A stretch of DNA of 64,000 nucleotides from positions 1 to 64,000 of the forward strand of contig NCGG01000005.1 of NCBI GenBank assembly GCA_002278855.1, written 5' to 3'. Source of the stretch: Sphingomonadales bacterium 28-55-16. Its GTDB lineage: Bacteria > Pseudomonadota > Alphaproteobacteria > Sphingomonadales > Sphingomonadaceae. Both the position numbers and the translations under genes were made by a program. This document shows positions 44,722 to 54,092 of the stretch, piece after piece; the first letter of the stretch is position 1; each line of letters begins with the position of its first letter. The notes below the pieces were generated by a model. That model saw only the letters and a list, made by a program, of their open reading frames with translations, ran no database searches and had not been told where the DNA came from.

Positions 44722-46007
44722 TGGGCGTCGGCGTTGGTATGACAAGGCAAAGGCTGACGTCGATTATTGGCGGTTCGGCCGGCAATCTCGTCGAATGGTA
44801 TGACTGGTTCGCCTATGCGACATTCAGCATCTATTTTGCGCCCTTATTCTTTCCTGAAGGCGATTTGACAGCCCAGTTACTCAATACCGCCGCCATCTTT
44901 GCAGCTGGCTTTCTGATGCGCCCAATTGGGGCATGGGTTATGGGGATTTATGGGGACAAGCATGGACGGAAAGCTGGGCTCACATTATCCGTTTTATTGA
45001 TGGCGGGTGGGTCACTCGCCATTGCCTGCGCGCCCACTTATGCGCAAGCCGGTGTCGTCGCGCCAGCTATTCTGGTGATTGCCCGCATGGTTCAGGGGTT
45101 GTCGGTCGGCGGCGAATATGGCTCAAGCGCCACCTATTTGTCTGAAATGGCACCGGCCGAACGCCGCGGCTTTTGGTCCAGCTTTCAATATGCCACCTTA
45201 AGCGGTGGGCAATTGCTCGCCATTTTGGTCGCGTTGCTTTTACAGGCGGTATTAACTGAAACCCAGTTGGGCGATTGGGGCTGGCGCATTCCTTTTGTCA
45301 TTGGCGCGTTTCTGGCGCTGTGCGTGTATCTGTTGCGCCGGACGATGACTGAAACAAAGTCCTTCAGCAATATTGACCAAAAACACGCGCATTCTTCGCT
45401 CAAATTGCTTTGGCGTGACCACAAACGATCTTGCATTCTTGTCGCGATCATGTCCGGCGGAGGCGGCTTGGCCTCTTATGCTTTCACGACCTATATGTTG
45501 AAATATCTCATCAATACGGCGGGTTTTGACAAGCAAACCGCCACGCTGATTATTGCTGGCGTGTTAATCTGGTCCTTCTGTTTGCAGCCACTTGCTGGCT
45601 TGTTAGCGGACCGTTTCGGACGAAAGCCGTTGCTATTGATTGCGGGCGCTGGCGTAGCTTTGGTTGCAGTGCCGGTGTATATGCTTGTCGGACAGACAAC
45701 ATCGCCGGCAGTGGCGTTAGCGTTGATCTTGATCCCGATCACGCTTCATGGCGGCTACACCGCCAACAATGCGATGGTGAAGGCAGAGCTATTTCCCGCG
45801 CATATTCGCGCCTTGGGCGTGGCCTTTCCTTATGCTGTCGGAAATACGATATTTGCCGGAACACTTGAATATGTCGCTTTGTGGTTCAAAAGTTCGGGTA
45901 ACGAGACCGGCTTTTTCTGGTATGTCGCGTTATGTGTTGGTGCGACGGTCATCGCATATCTGATGTTGCCCGAAACGCGCGACACGAGCTTGATCAAAGA
46001 AGATTAA
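44721..46007 (+). CDS. MFS metabolite:H+ symporter (MHS family, KgtP/ProP-like)
   Basis: A 428-residue, 12-segment transporter. GNLVEWYDWFAYATFSIYF at the start, GIYGDKHGRKAGL and GLSVGGEYGSSATYLSE are signatures of the metabolite:H+ symporter group (alpha-ketoglutarate, proline/betaine, citrate). The start overlaps the pgeF stop by one base. The solute cannot be read from sequence; dicarboxylates are the most common choice for this pattern. Confidence 0.88.
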   Translation: MGVGVGMTRQRLTSIIGGSAGNLVEWYDWFAYATFSIYFAPLFFPEGDLTAQLLNTAAIFAAGFLMRPIGAWVMGIYGDKHGRKAGLTLSVLLMAGGSLAIACAPTYAQAGVVAPAILVIARMVQGLSVGGEYGSSATYLSEMAPAERRGFWSSFQYATLSGGQLLAILVALLLQAVLTETQLGDWGWRIPFVIGAFLALCVYLLRRTMTETKSFSNIDQKHAHSSLKLLWRDHKRSCILVAIMSGGGGLASYAFTTYMLKYLINTAGFDKQTATLIIAGVLIWSFCLQPLAGLLADRFGRKPLLLIAGAGVALVAVPVYMLVGQTTSPAVALALILIPITLHGGYTANNAMVKAELFPAHIRALGVAFPYAVGNTIFAGTLEYVALWFKSSGNETGFFWYVALCVGATVIAYLMLPETRDTSLIKED

Positions 46008-46061
46008 GCATGCCGCGATGCCATATTTGTAACCATCTCAGCAAACTAAGGACGCGCAGGT

Positions 46062-46763
46062 TCAGCTTTTAGAGACACGCCAATCGAGAATGGGCCAACC
46101 CTGTGTCTCCGCCAACCGCGCCAACGGACCATGGGGGTTGGTGGCAAAGGGTTCGTCGGCAAAACTGAGCAAGGGCGCGTCGGACACATGGTCTGAATAG
46201 GCCCGGATATGACATGTTGCACGGTCGAGGCCGTGGCTGTCCATCCAGCCTTGGACGCGCGCAAGCTTTTCCGCGTCATAGCAGTTATGCCCATCGATGC
46301 GTGCGAGCACGTGCCCGCTGCTGTCGGTTGCAAGGTCGGTTGCAATCACATCATCAAAGCCAAGCCGCTTGGCAATCGCCTCGACATATAATCGGTAAGA
46401 GGCCGTCGCCATCACATGGCGATAACCAGCGGCTTTTTCTTCGGCCACGCGCGCCAGCAGTTGCGGGTATATGTTTTTGCCAACCACCAGATCAGCATGG
46501 CTTTCAAGATATTTGGCAAATCGGGCCCTTGGCACGCGCCGACCAATTAAAAGGATCTGCGAAAATTGTTTAAGCCGCGCGCGGTCCCAAATTTTCAACG
46601 CGTATAGCGCCAACCCAATTGGCAAAAGCGGCGCGAGGAACAATCGCCATGGTGCCTTGTTAAAAGCCATATGCAGGAGGAACCCATTATAGGTCGCGCG
46701 CCGCGTGACGGTTTTGTCCAAATCATATATGGCCAGCAGGGTGGTTCCGGGTTCAGTCATCAT
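46062..46763 (-). CDS. HAD-IB family hydrolase (phosphoserine-phosphatase-like)
   Basis: A 233-residue HAD protein. Motif I is IYDLDKTVTRR, motif II is MATASYRLYVEAIA, a lysine follows in DAEKLARV, and motif IV is AYSDHVSDAPLL. HAD-IB proteins dephosphorylate small phosphate esters; several act on phospholipid precursors. A hydrophobic stretch (LFLAPLLPIGLALYALKIW, residues about 42-60) suggests membrane contact. ATG 46763 and ATG 46760 are both possible starts. It is divergent from the Mla/MCE operon. Confidence 0.82.
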   Translation of the reverse strand: MMTEPGTTLLAIYDLDKTVTRRATYNGFLLHMAFNKAPWRLFLAPLLPIGLALYALKIWDRARLKQFSQILLIGRRVPRARFAKYLESHADLVVGKNIYPQLLARVAEEKAAGYRHVMATASYRLYVEAIAKRLGFDDVIATDLATDSSGHVLARIDGHNCYDAEKLARVQGWMDSHGLDRATCHIRAYSDHVSDAPLLSFADEPFATNPHGPLARLAETQGWPILDWRVSKS

Positions 46764-46832
46764 ATTGGTACAGGCATATTCTTAAACAAGAAGTCTACAG
46801 GCTTGTGATAGTTCCGATTATACGCCAGTTAT

Positions 46833-47951
46833 ATGGACATGGCTAACCCTGCAAATTTTGTTGTAGAAGACAGCCCCGATGGCGGACACATTGTCCGGTT
46901 TTCGGGTAGTTTTGTCATCGCTTCAATTGGTGATGTAGATGGCCGATTACGTGACCTAGCCGGTCAGGTGACTCACATTGACCTCTCTGCAGTCGACCAG
47001 CTGGATACCGTAGGCGCTTGGCTTGTCCACCGGACGGCCAAGCAACATGCTGCCGCAATCACGGGTTGCGCCAAAGATGCAGGCCGGTTGATTGATGCCA
47101 TCAGCGGTGTGGATGGGCGCGAGGAAATTCCAAAGCCGCATGCGTCAACGCTCAATCACTTTTTGGCTGAAGTTGGCGGCGGCGTCGTGGTCGGGATGAC
47201 GACTTTTTTGCAATTTCTGGCTTTTGTCGGCCAAGTGGTGAAGGCGCTCTTCATCTTGATGATGAATCCCCGCCGCTTTCGCTGGCACGCTGTTGTGCAG
47301 CATTTCGATATGGTGGGCGTGCGGGCGTTGGGGATTGTCGGCCTAATGAGTTTCCTCATTGGCATCGTCATTGCGCAGCAAGGCGCGGTTCAACTGCGCC
47401 AATTTGGCGCTGAGGTCTTTACCATCAACCTCATCGGCCGATTGACGTTGCGGGAACTGGGCATTTTGATGACCGCCATCATGGTCGCTGGGCGTTCGGG
47501 TTCTGCCTTTGCTGCCCAGATTGGGACGATGAAGATTACCGAAGAAATCGACGCCATGCGCACAATTGGCGTTGTCCCAGCCGAGGCACTGGTTGTTCCC
47601 CGTGTGATAGCTGCGGTTATCATGATGCCCTTGCTTGGGATTTTCGCATCGTTGATGGCGATTATTGGCGGCGGCGTATTGTGCTGGATCGTTCTGGATA
47701 TACCGCCCGCCACTTTTGTGCAGCGGTTGCGCGAAGTAACGCCCCTAACCGACTTTTGGGTTGGCATGATCAAGGCCCCCGTATTTGGCGCGATCATCGC
47801 GATGGCCGGCTGTTTTCAAGGCATGCAGGTTAAAGGCAATGCTGAGCAGGTCGGGTTGAAAACCACTGCAGCCGTCGTCCAAGCGATTTTCCTTGTGATC
47901 GTGCTCGACGCATTTTTCGCCGTGTTTTTCAGCGAAATTGGTTGGGATTAA
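46833..47951 (+). CDS. mlaE: MlaE-family ABC transporter permease with N-terminal STAS-like domain
   Basis: A 372-residue inner-membrane permease. The first ~110 residues resemble a STAS domain (HIDLSAVDQLDTVGAWLV), followed by the MlaE core (VGIVIAQQGAVQLRQFGAEV, MVAGRSGSAFAAQIGTMK, AMRTIGVVPAEALVVPR). It starts the four-gene cluster mlaE-mlaF-mlaD-lipoprotein that moves phospholipids between inner and outer membrane. ATG 46839 is an alternative start. The STAS-MlaE fusion replaces a separate MlaB protein. Confidence 0.92.
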   Translation: MDMANPANFVVEDSPDGGHIVRFSGSFVIASIGDVDGRLRDLAGQVTHIDLSAVDQLDTVGAWLVHRTAKQHAAAITGCAKDAGRLIDAISGVDGREEIPKPHASTLNHFLAEVGGGVVVGMTTFLQFLAFVGQVVKALFILMMNPRRFRWHAVVQHFDMVGVRALGIVGLMSFLIGIVIAQQGAVQLRQFGAEVFTINLIGRLTLRELGILMTAIMVAGRSGSAFAAQIGTMKITEEIDAMRTIGVVPAEALVVPRVIAAVIMMPLLGIFASLMAIIGGGVLCWIVLDIPPATFVQRLREVTPLTDFWVGMIKAPVFGAIIAMAGCFQGMQVKGNAEQVGLKTTAAVVQAIFLVIVLDAFFAVFFSEIGWD

Positions 47952-47954
47952 GCC

Positions 47955-48776
47955 ATGGACGAGCCCAATATCATTTCTGTGACTGGCTTATGCAACAGCT
48001 TTGGCGATCAAGTCATCCACCAAGATTTGAACATAGAAGTGCGCCGCGGCGAAATTCTAGGCGTGGTCGGCGGGTCAGGCACAGGCAAATCGGTGCTCAT
48101 GCGATCGATTATTGGTCTTCAAGAACCAAGCGCTGGCGAAATCAGGGTCTTTAACGAGGCTATGATAGGCAAAGAGGAAGACGAAATAACCGATGTGAGA
48201 CGGCGCTGGGGCGTATTGTTCCAAGGCGGCGCTTTGTTTTCGACTTTAACCGTTGCGGAAAATGTTCAGGTTCCGTTACAGGAATTCTACCCCGATTTCA
48301 GTAAAGAGCTGCGCGACGAAATCGCGCGGTACAAGATATATTTAAGCGGTCTGCCTGCAGAAGCAGCGCATAAATATCCCTCCGAGCTGTCGGGTGGTAT
48401 GCGCAAGCGTGCTGGGCTCGCGCGCGCTTTGGCTATGGACCCGGAATTGCTGTTTCTGGACGAACCCACCGCCGGCCTTGATCCCATCGGGGCGGCTAAT
48501 TTCGACAATCTCACGCGCGATTTAAAGGAAACATTGGGTCTTACCGTTTTTCTGATCACGCATGACCTCGATACGCTATACGCCATTTGTGATCGCGTGG
48601 CCGTATTGGCGGACCACAAAGTCATCGCGATAGGCGCAATTGAAGAATTACTGGCGATCGATCATCCGTGGATCAATGAATATTTCAGTGGTCCACGCGG
48701 GCGCGCAGCGCGCCGCGGCCATGGCGCCGCAGATGACAAAGCAGGTGTGGAAACGCAGCAACGAGGAAGGTCATAG
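47955..48776 (+). CDS. mlaF: MlaF-type ABC transporter ATP-binding protein
   Basis: A 273-residue ATPase. Walker A is GGSGTGKSVLMRS, the signature loop is ELSGGMRKRAGLARAL, Walker B is LLFLDEPTAGLDP and the switch His is in LITHDLDTL. It powers the MlaE permease. It begins three bases after the mlaE stop. A short Arg-Gly-rich tail (GPRGRAARRGHGAADD) follows the core. Confidence 0.94.
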   Translation: MDEPNIISVTGLCNSFGDQVIHQDLNIEVRRGEILGVVGGSGTGKSVLMRSIIGLQEPSAGEIRVFNEAMIGKEEDEITDVRRRWGVLFQGGALFSTLTVAENVQVPLQEFYPDFSKELRDEIARYKIYLSGLPAEAAHKYPSELSGGMRKRAGLARALAMDPELLFLDEPTAGLDPIGAANFDNLTRDLKETLGLTVFLITHDLDTLYAICDRVAVLADHKVIAIGAIEELLAIDHPWINEYFSGPRGRAARRGHGAADDKAGVETQQRGRS

Positions 48777-48785
48777 GGCAATACG

Positions 48786-49766
48786 ATGGAGACCAAATCC
48801 AGCTATGTAATGGTAGGCGCCGTCACGCTTTTACTTTTAGCGCTGCTTGCGGCGTTCACGGTGTGGCTATCGCGTGCGGGCGAGGGCAACAAGAAAGAGT
48901 ATGACATATTCTTTCAGCAATCGGTCAACGGACTGGCAAAGGGCTCTGGCGTCTCATTCTCCGGCGTCCCTGTGGGCCAAATTGAAAGCATAGAATTATG
49001 GGAGCCTGACCCCGATTTCGTTCGGGTGCGTATCAGCATCAAGGAGACGGTTCCTGTGCTGCTCGGGACCACAGCGACGATCAATGGCATTGGCTTTACC
49101 GGCGTGTCGGAAATACAGCTTGATGGCGCGGTGAAGGGTGCGCCTGCCTTGACCTGCCCCGACACAAATCCGAAGGCGGCGTGCCCCACCGGCGTGCCAG
49201 TGATCCCGACGAAGCCGGGCGCTTTGGGCGAGTTGTTGAATAATGCGCCTTTGCTTTTGGAACGGCTCTCGACCTTGACGGAACGTTTGACCAATATTCT
49301 GTCGGACAAGAACCAGCAATCCATCGAACAGATATTGGATAATGTTGAGAGCCTGTCGGGCGCTTTGGCAACACAAGGCCCTGACTTGCGTGCGGCCATC
49401 CAAGAATCTCGGATTGCTTTGCAAAAAGCAGGTCTGGCCGCAGACGAGATTACCAAAATGGCAGGCACCACCAACAAGCTGCTCGATAGCGACGGTCGTC
49501 CTATGCTGGAAGAATTGCGCAAAACGCTGCGGTCGGCAAATGGCACCTTGGCCGCATTGGAAACGACCTTGAACAATGCAAATCCAGCGATTGAAACACT
49601 GAACACGCAAACTTTACCAGAAGTGACACAGTTGGCACGTGATCTACGAGACCTGGCGGGATCATTGAAATCCGTGACCGAAAAAGTTGATCGAGGCGGC
49701 CTTGGCAGCGTCGTTGGCACGCCCGCCTTACCTGATTACAAACCCGGCAGCAGGAACCAGAAATGA
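48786..49766 (+). CDS. mlaD: MlaD/MCE-domain substrate-binding protein
   Basis: A 326-residue protein with one N-terminal membrane anchor (VMVGAVTLLLLALLAAFTVW) and an MCE domain at about residues 38-115 (KGSGVSFSGVPVGQIESIELW, GTTATINGIGFTGVSEIQLDG). The rest is a long alpha-helical region with repeated Leu-rich heptads. It forms the periplasmic lipid-binding ring of the Mla system. The stop overlaps the lipoprotein ATG by four bases. Confidence 0.92.
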   Translation: METKSSYVMVGAVTLLLLALLAAFTVWLSRAGEGNKKEYDIFFQQSVNGLAKGSGVSFSGVPVGQIESIELWEPDPDFVRVRISIKETVPVLLGTTATINGIGFTGVSEIQLDGAVKGAPALTCPDTNPKAACPTGVPVIPTKPGALGELLNNAPLLLERLSTLTERLTNILSDKNQQSIEQILDNVESLSGALATQGPDLRAAIQESRIALQKAGLAADEITKMAGTTNKLLDSDGRPMLEELRKTLRSANGTLAALETTLNNANPAIETLNTQTLPEVTQLARDLRDLAGSLKSVTEKVDRGGLGSVVGTPALPDYKPGSRNQK

Positions 49767-50359
49767 TGTTCAGCACAATATTCGGCACACGCATCCTTGC
49801 GTTACCCCTCGTCCTGGCGCTGGGCGCGTGCGTAAGCTTTGGCGACAAAGCGCCAGCGTCTATGCTCGTGCTGACCGCGGACAATGTGATGACCACAGGC
49901 GTTGCCCGCACAGCACCGTCCACCGAAGCCTTGGTCATTCAAACACCAAATGTTCCACGCAAGCTGGACACCAACCGCATACCTGTCCAGATTGATGCCA
50001 GCCGCATCGCCTATCTAAAGGATGCGTTCTGGGCAGATAAGCCAGCCCGACTTATGCAATCCCTATTGGTCGAAACCGTGTCTGCAAAGAGCAACAAGAT
50101 GGTGCTGCATGACGCCGATGTCGGCGGCAAAGCCGCGCGTTTATTAGCAGGCAGTTTGATTGAATTTGGCATCGACGCCTCGTCCAACGAAGCAGTTGTG
50201 ATTTATGACGCGGTGAAAGTTATCCGCGGCAATGCGACAGAAAAACGAAGATTTGAAGCGCGCAAACCTCTAGCGGCCATCGAAGCTGTGCCAGCTGGTG
50301 CAGCGCTAAATTCCGCAGCCAATGATGTCGCAGTCCAAATAGCTGATTGGGTCAGCTGA
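49763..50359 (+). CDS. ABC-type transport auxiliary lipoprotein
   Basis: A 198-residue lipoprotein. The signal peptide ends in the lipobox LGAC with acylated Cys near residue 23 (ILALPLVLALGACVSF). The rest fits the ABC-type transport auxiliary lipoprotein (PqiC-like) family found at the end of MCE operons: IQTPNVPRKLDTNRIPV and YLKDAFWADKPARLMQSLLVE. It probably links the transporter to the outer membrane. It is convergent with the methyltransferase gene with a gap of four bases and no terminator. Confidence 0.86.
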   Translation: MMFSTIFGTRILALPLVLALGACVSFGDKAPASMLVLTADNVMTTGVARTAPSTEALVIQTPNVPRKLDTNRIPVQIDASRIAYLKDAFWADKPARLMQSLLVETVSAKSNKMVLHDADVGGKAARLLAGSLIEFGIDASSNEAVVIYDAVKVIRGNATEKRRFEARKPLAAIEAVPAGAALNSAANDVAVQIADWVS

Positions 50360-50363
50360 CCGC

Positions 50364-51431
50364 TTAGCGTCCAAAGCCTTCGGGTAATGGCCATTCTTTT
50401 GCGTAACTTGCCATCACCTTGAATAAGGCGCCCATTGATTCCCGCTGAACCAGCCGATTGCGCGCGGCATTGATGTCGGCGGCCCTGTCAGGATGCGCCT
50501 TCAGTAAGCTTTGCGCGCGTTGGTCAATCCCGAGCCCCGAAAGCCATGCGCCTTGCTCCGTCGGTCCGGCCACTGCCAGGCCGCGGGTTTCTGCGCAGTG
50601 CGCGAGATCATGAAAATTAACATGGGCCGTCAGATCACAATCGCCGGGATCTGCAAATGGGTCGGCATATTGGTGGCTTCGAACCGCCTGCAACGTGCTG
50701 CCAAGGCCGGGCTGGGTGTGGCCATAATCAATCGTCAACATTGCCCCGCCTTGTTGCGCCAACCTACGTGACAATATGTCCATGATGGCCAAGGCATCTG
50801 GGCAGGTTTCGTAAATACTGCCAACGGCGGCAACACGAAAATGCTCCGGGATGATGCTATCGGCAATAGGCGCGCCGGGCATTGCGGCAAAACGTGATCC
50901 ACGATCACGCACGACCACACGCTCGTGCCAACCACTATGCGTCAATATCATTTGCTGTATCGGCAACGCGTCAAAAAACTCATTCGCAACAATGAACAAA
51001 GGCGCATCGGATGGGAGGCTGTCGAGATTATCATGGAAGCTTGCATCCGGCACGGCGTGCAATTGCTTGGCGCGCAGCGCCGGACTATTTTCCAAAAAAT
51101 GGGCAGATGGCGCCCATCCAAAACGCTTCATTGTCCGAAGCGCATCCGCCGCGAGTGTCCCGCGTCCCGGGCCAAGCTCAATATAATGGCAGCCTGATGG
51201 GAGCGCGTGGCGCAGCCAGATATCGCTCAGCCATATGCCGACCATTTCCCCAAACATCTGGCTGATTTCGGGGGCAGTTATAAAATCACCAGCCGCGCCA
51301 AGCGGGTCAGCGCCGCCATAATATGCCGTATTGGCTACGCGCATATATTCGGCAACGCTGACGGGTCCAGACGCCTCTATTTGCTGTGCAAGGCGAAGTG
51401 CTGTCTGCCCGGCGTCAGGCCGCACTGTCAC
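50364..51431 (-). CDS. MidA/NDUFAF7-family SAM-dependent methyltransferase
   Basis: About 355 residues of the SAM-dependent MidA family, which in mitochondria methylates a complex I arginine. Seen are the SAM site YIELGPGRGTLAADALR, ANEFFDALPI and the TIDYGHTQPGLG loop. GTG 51431 is the preferred start (17-base overlap with lgt); the frame from 51494 would overlap lgt by 80 bases. The bacterial target is not firmly known. Confidence 0.82.
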   Translation of the reverse strand: MTVRPDAGQTALRLAQQIEASGPVSVAEYMRVANTAYYGGADPLGAAGDFITAPEISQMFGEMVGIWLSDIWLRHALPSGCHYIELGPGRGTLAADALRTMKRFGWAPSAHFLENSPALRAKQLHAVPDASFHDNLDSLPSDAPLFIVANEFFDALPIQQMILTHSGWHERVVVRDRGSRFAAMPGAPIADSIIPEHFRVAAVGSIYETCPDALAIMDILSRRLAQQGGAMLTIDYGHTQPGLGSTLQAVRSHQYADPFADPGDCDLTAHVNFHDLAHCAETRGLAVAGPTEQGAWLSGLGIDQRAQSLLKAHPDRAADINAARNRLVQRESMGALFKVMASYAKEWPLPEGFGR

Positions 51432-52281
51432 TGCCGGCCACGGCCTGGGCGCGCTGCTTACGGGCACCCGCTGTGCACAACAGGAACAGACCAATCACTA
51501 TCATTGGGATAGTCAACCACTGCCCCATGCTCAGGCCACTTGCTTCCACCAGCCACTGAAGCTGCTGGTCGGGCTCCCTGAAAAACTCGATAGAAAACCG
51601 CGCTGTGCCATAAATGATTGCGGCCATACCCGTCAGGAACCCCGGGCTATACCGCGCCTTGGTTTTCCAGAATAATGGCCACAATATCGCTGCCATCAAT
51701 AGCCCTTCAAGCACCGCTTCATAAAGCTGGCTTGGGTGGCGCGGCAAATCACCGCCATTGGGAAAGACAACGGCCCATGGTACGTCGGTGACGCGGCCCC
51801 AAAGCTCATCATTTACAAAGTTCGCAAGGCGCACGAGGAATATCCCAAAGGGAACGACGCAGGCGACATAATCACAGACCCGCAAGAAAGAGATCTTATG
51901 CTTGCGCGCCAAAAGCCAGATCGAAAATATGATGCCAATCGCACCGCCATGAAACGACATCCCGCCTTCCCACAATTTGAAGACATCCATGGGATTCTGC
52001 AAAATAGAAGGTTGGTAAAATAAAATATAACCAATCCGACCGCCCAAAATGATACCCAAGGTGGCGTACAGGATTATATCATCGGCTTGCTCACGTGACA
52101 TTGGCGCGCCGGGACGTGCGAGCAATTTCAGCAACATCCCATAGCCAAGCAAGATGCCAACCAGATATCCAAGCGAATACCAACGGATTTGGAAGAAGCC
52201 GAGGTCAAGGGCAACAGGGCCTACGCCCAGATCCGTGAACTGAATATAGCCAGCAGCCGATGCAATAATCTCGAATGTCAC
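51415..52281 (-). CDS. lgt: Prolipoprotein diacylglyceryl transferase
   Basis: A 288-residue inner-membrane enzyme that attaches diacylglycerol to the lipobox cysteine of prolipoproteins. The conserved GGMSFHGGAIG segment and the VRLANFVNDELWGRVT signature are present, with HPSQLYEAVLEGL and seven membrane segments. It supplies, among others, the lipoprotein encoded next door. The 3' end overlaps the methyltransferase start. Divergent from the acyl-CoA ligase across 76 bases. Confidence 0.95.
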   Translation of the reverse strand: MTFEIIASAAGYIQFTDLGVGPVALDLGFFQIRWYSLGYLVGILLGYGMLLKLLARPGAPMSREQADDIILYATLGIILGGRIGYILFYQPSILQNPMDVFKLWEGGMSFHGGAIGIIFSIWLLARKHKISFLRVCDYVACVVPFGIFLVRLANFVNDELWGRVTDVPWAVVFPNGGDLPRHPSQLYEAVLEGLLMAAILWPLFWKTKARYSPGFLTGMAAIIYGTARFSIEFFREPDQQLQWLVEASGLSMGQWLTIPMIVIGLFLLCTAGARKQRAQAVAGSDSAA

Positions 52282-52357
52282 AATATTTCCTCAGGATATT
52301 TTGACATTCCTATAGAGCGAAATAGAAGGTGCACAAAGAGTTTAGGAGAGAATCAAA

Positions 52358-54055
52358 ATGCCATCCCAATTGGACCTTGCAATCGACGCCACTATCGCGC
52401 GCCTGATGGATAATGACGGTCCATTATCGATTACGTACACCGAGAAATATGGCGTACAAATGCCGGTTTTCGCCAAAGCACCCGGAAATATGTCGGACTA
52501 TCTCGCATTTTTCTGTGCCACCCATGCGGAAAAGGAATTTCTGGTCGATGGCGATATCCGCTTAAGCTTTGCCGACACTTATAGCGCGGCACGCGTTCTT
52601 GCGGGTGGATTGGTCGAAGGACATGGGCTCCAAAAAGGGGACCGCGTTGGGATTGCTGCACGTAACTCGGCCAACTGGATTATCGCCTATATGGCTATTG
52701 TCATGGCCGGCGGCGTGGCCACTTTGCTCAATGGCTGGTGGCAAGGTGGCGAACTTGCCGAAGGTATTCGCATGGTCGGCTGCCGCTTTGTTCTTGCCGA
52801 CGAACAACGCGCCGCACGGATGACGGGACAGGATCTTGGAGGATGTGAACTGCTCATCATCGGCCATGATTCGCTTCCATTGGAGGGCCTATCGGTTTTG
52901 ACCGCAAAGGGCGGTGGCGCTGCAACCGCCCTGCCCGCAATCGACCCGCTCGATAACGCGACAATTTTGTACACATCTGGTTCCACAGGACAGTCTAAAG
53001 GCGCTATCTCTGACCATCGGGCCGTGGTGCAGGGGGCAATGAGCTATGTCGGGCAAACGCTCGTGTTTTTCGAGCTTTTGACGTCAACCGGTCAGGAAAT
53101 GCCGGCGCAACCGTCAGCGCTTGTCAATGTGCCCTTGTTCCACGTCACCGCATCAATACCACTCGTGCTGCAAAGCTTCGCCATTGGCCGCAAACTGGTG
53201 TTGATGCCCAAATGGGACGCCGAAGAGGCAATGCGCATCATTGAAAAGGAACGGATCACCTATTTCGTGGGCGTCCCGTTGATGAGCATTGAGCTTGCAA
53301 CGCATCCGGCACGCCACAAATATGATCTCACAAGCTGCACCGCTTTTGCAGCAGGCGGCGCGCCGCGTCCTGTCGAGCATGTCAAAAAAATCCGTAAGGA
53401 AATGAGTTGGGGCTATCCATTATTGGGATATGGTCTCACCGAAACCAACGGCGTTGGCTGTGGCAACTTCACAGACAATTATCTTGAGAAGCCCACCAGC
53501 ACCGGTCCAGCAACAAAACCGCTCGTCGAAGTCCAAATGCTCGACGATGATGGCAATGTTTTGCCGCAAGGTGAGCGCGGTGAAGTCGGCATTCGCACGA
53601 TCGCCAACTTCAATGGCTATTGGAACAACGAAGGCGCCACCCGCGATGCCTTTACCGCAGATGGATTCTTCCGGACAGGCGACATTGGGTATCTGGACGA
53701 GGACGGCTATCTGTTCATCGTGGACCGCAAGAAAGACATCATCATCCGCGGCGGCGAAAATATTAGCTGCCCCGAGGTTGAAGCTGCAGCTTATGAGCAT
53801 GACTCCATCGTCGAGCTATCCGTGTTTGGCATCGCCGATGACAAATATGGAGAGGTTCCGGGCATCGTCTACCAGACAAAAGACGGCGTCACGCTGACGG
53901 CAGAAGAGCTGAAAGCCTTTTTGGCTCCACGCCTTGCGCCGTTCAAAATCCCTGCGCATTTCTGGCAAGTAAATGAACCATTGCCGCGCTTGGGCACGCA
54001 GAAGATTGACCGGGTAACGCTGCGACGCGAATATAATGCCAAGATATCTGCTTGA
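52358..54055 (+). CDS. AMP-forming fatty-acid/acyl-CoA ligase
   Basis: A 565-residue adenylating enzyme with TAGGAGAG upstream. The P-loop is ILYTSGSTGQSKGA, followed by GYGLTETNGVGCGN and the D-x6-R-x-K region FRTGDIGYLDEDGYLFIVDRKKDIIIRGGENI. A catalytic lysine is expected near the C-terminus (LGTQKIDR). It activates a carboxylic acid as its CoA ester. Its range (medium- or long-chain fatty acid) is not decided by sequence. It stands alone between lgt and glnD. Confidence 0.88.
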   Translation: MPSQLDLAIDATIARLMDNDGPLSITYTEKYGVQMPVFAKAPGNMSDYLAFFCATHAEKEFLVDGDIRLSFADTYSAARVLAGGLVEGHGLQKGDRVGIAARNSANWIIAYMAIVMAGGVATLLNGWWQGGELAEGIRMVGCRFVLADEQRAARMTGQDLGGCELLIIGHDSLPLEGLSVLTAKGGGAATALPAIDPLDNATILYTSGSTGQSKGAISDHRAVVQGAMSYVGQTLVFFELLTSTGQEMPAQPSALVNVPLFHVTASIPLVLQSFAIGRKLVLMPKWDAEEAMRIIEKERITYFVGVPLMSIELATHPARHKYDLTSCTAFAAGGAPRPVEHVKKIRKEMSWGYPLLGYGLTETNGVGCGNFTDNYLEKPTSTGPATKPLVEVQMLDDDGNVLPQGERGEVGIRTIANFNGYWNNEGATRDAFTADGFFRTGDIGYLDEDGYLFIVDRKKDIIIRGGENISCPEVEAAAYEHDSIVELSVFGIADDKYGEVPGIVYQTKDGVTLTAEELKAFLAPRLAPFKIPAHFWQVNEPLPRLGTQKIDRVTLRREYNAKISA

Positions 54056-54092
54056 TGCTGACATGATGCCACTTCGCGACTAAGGTCGCCTG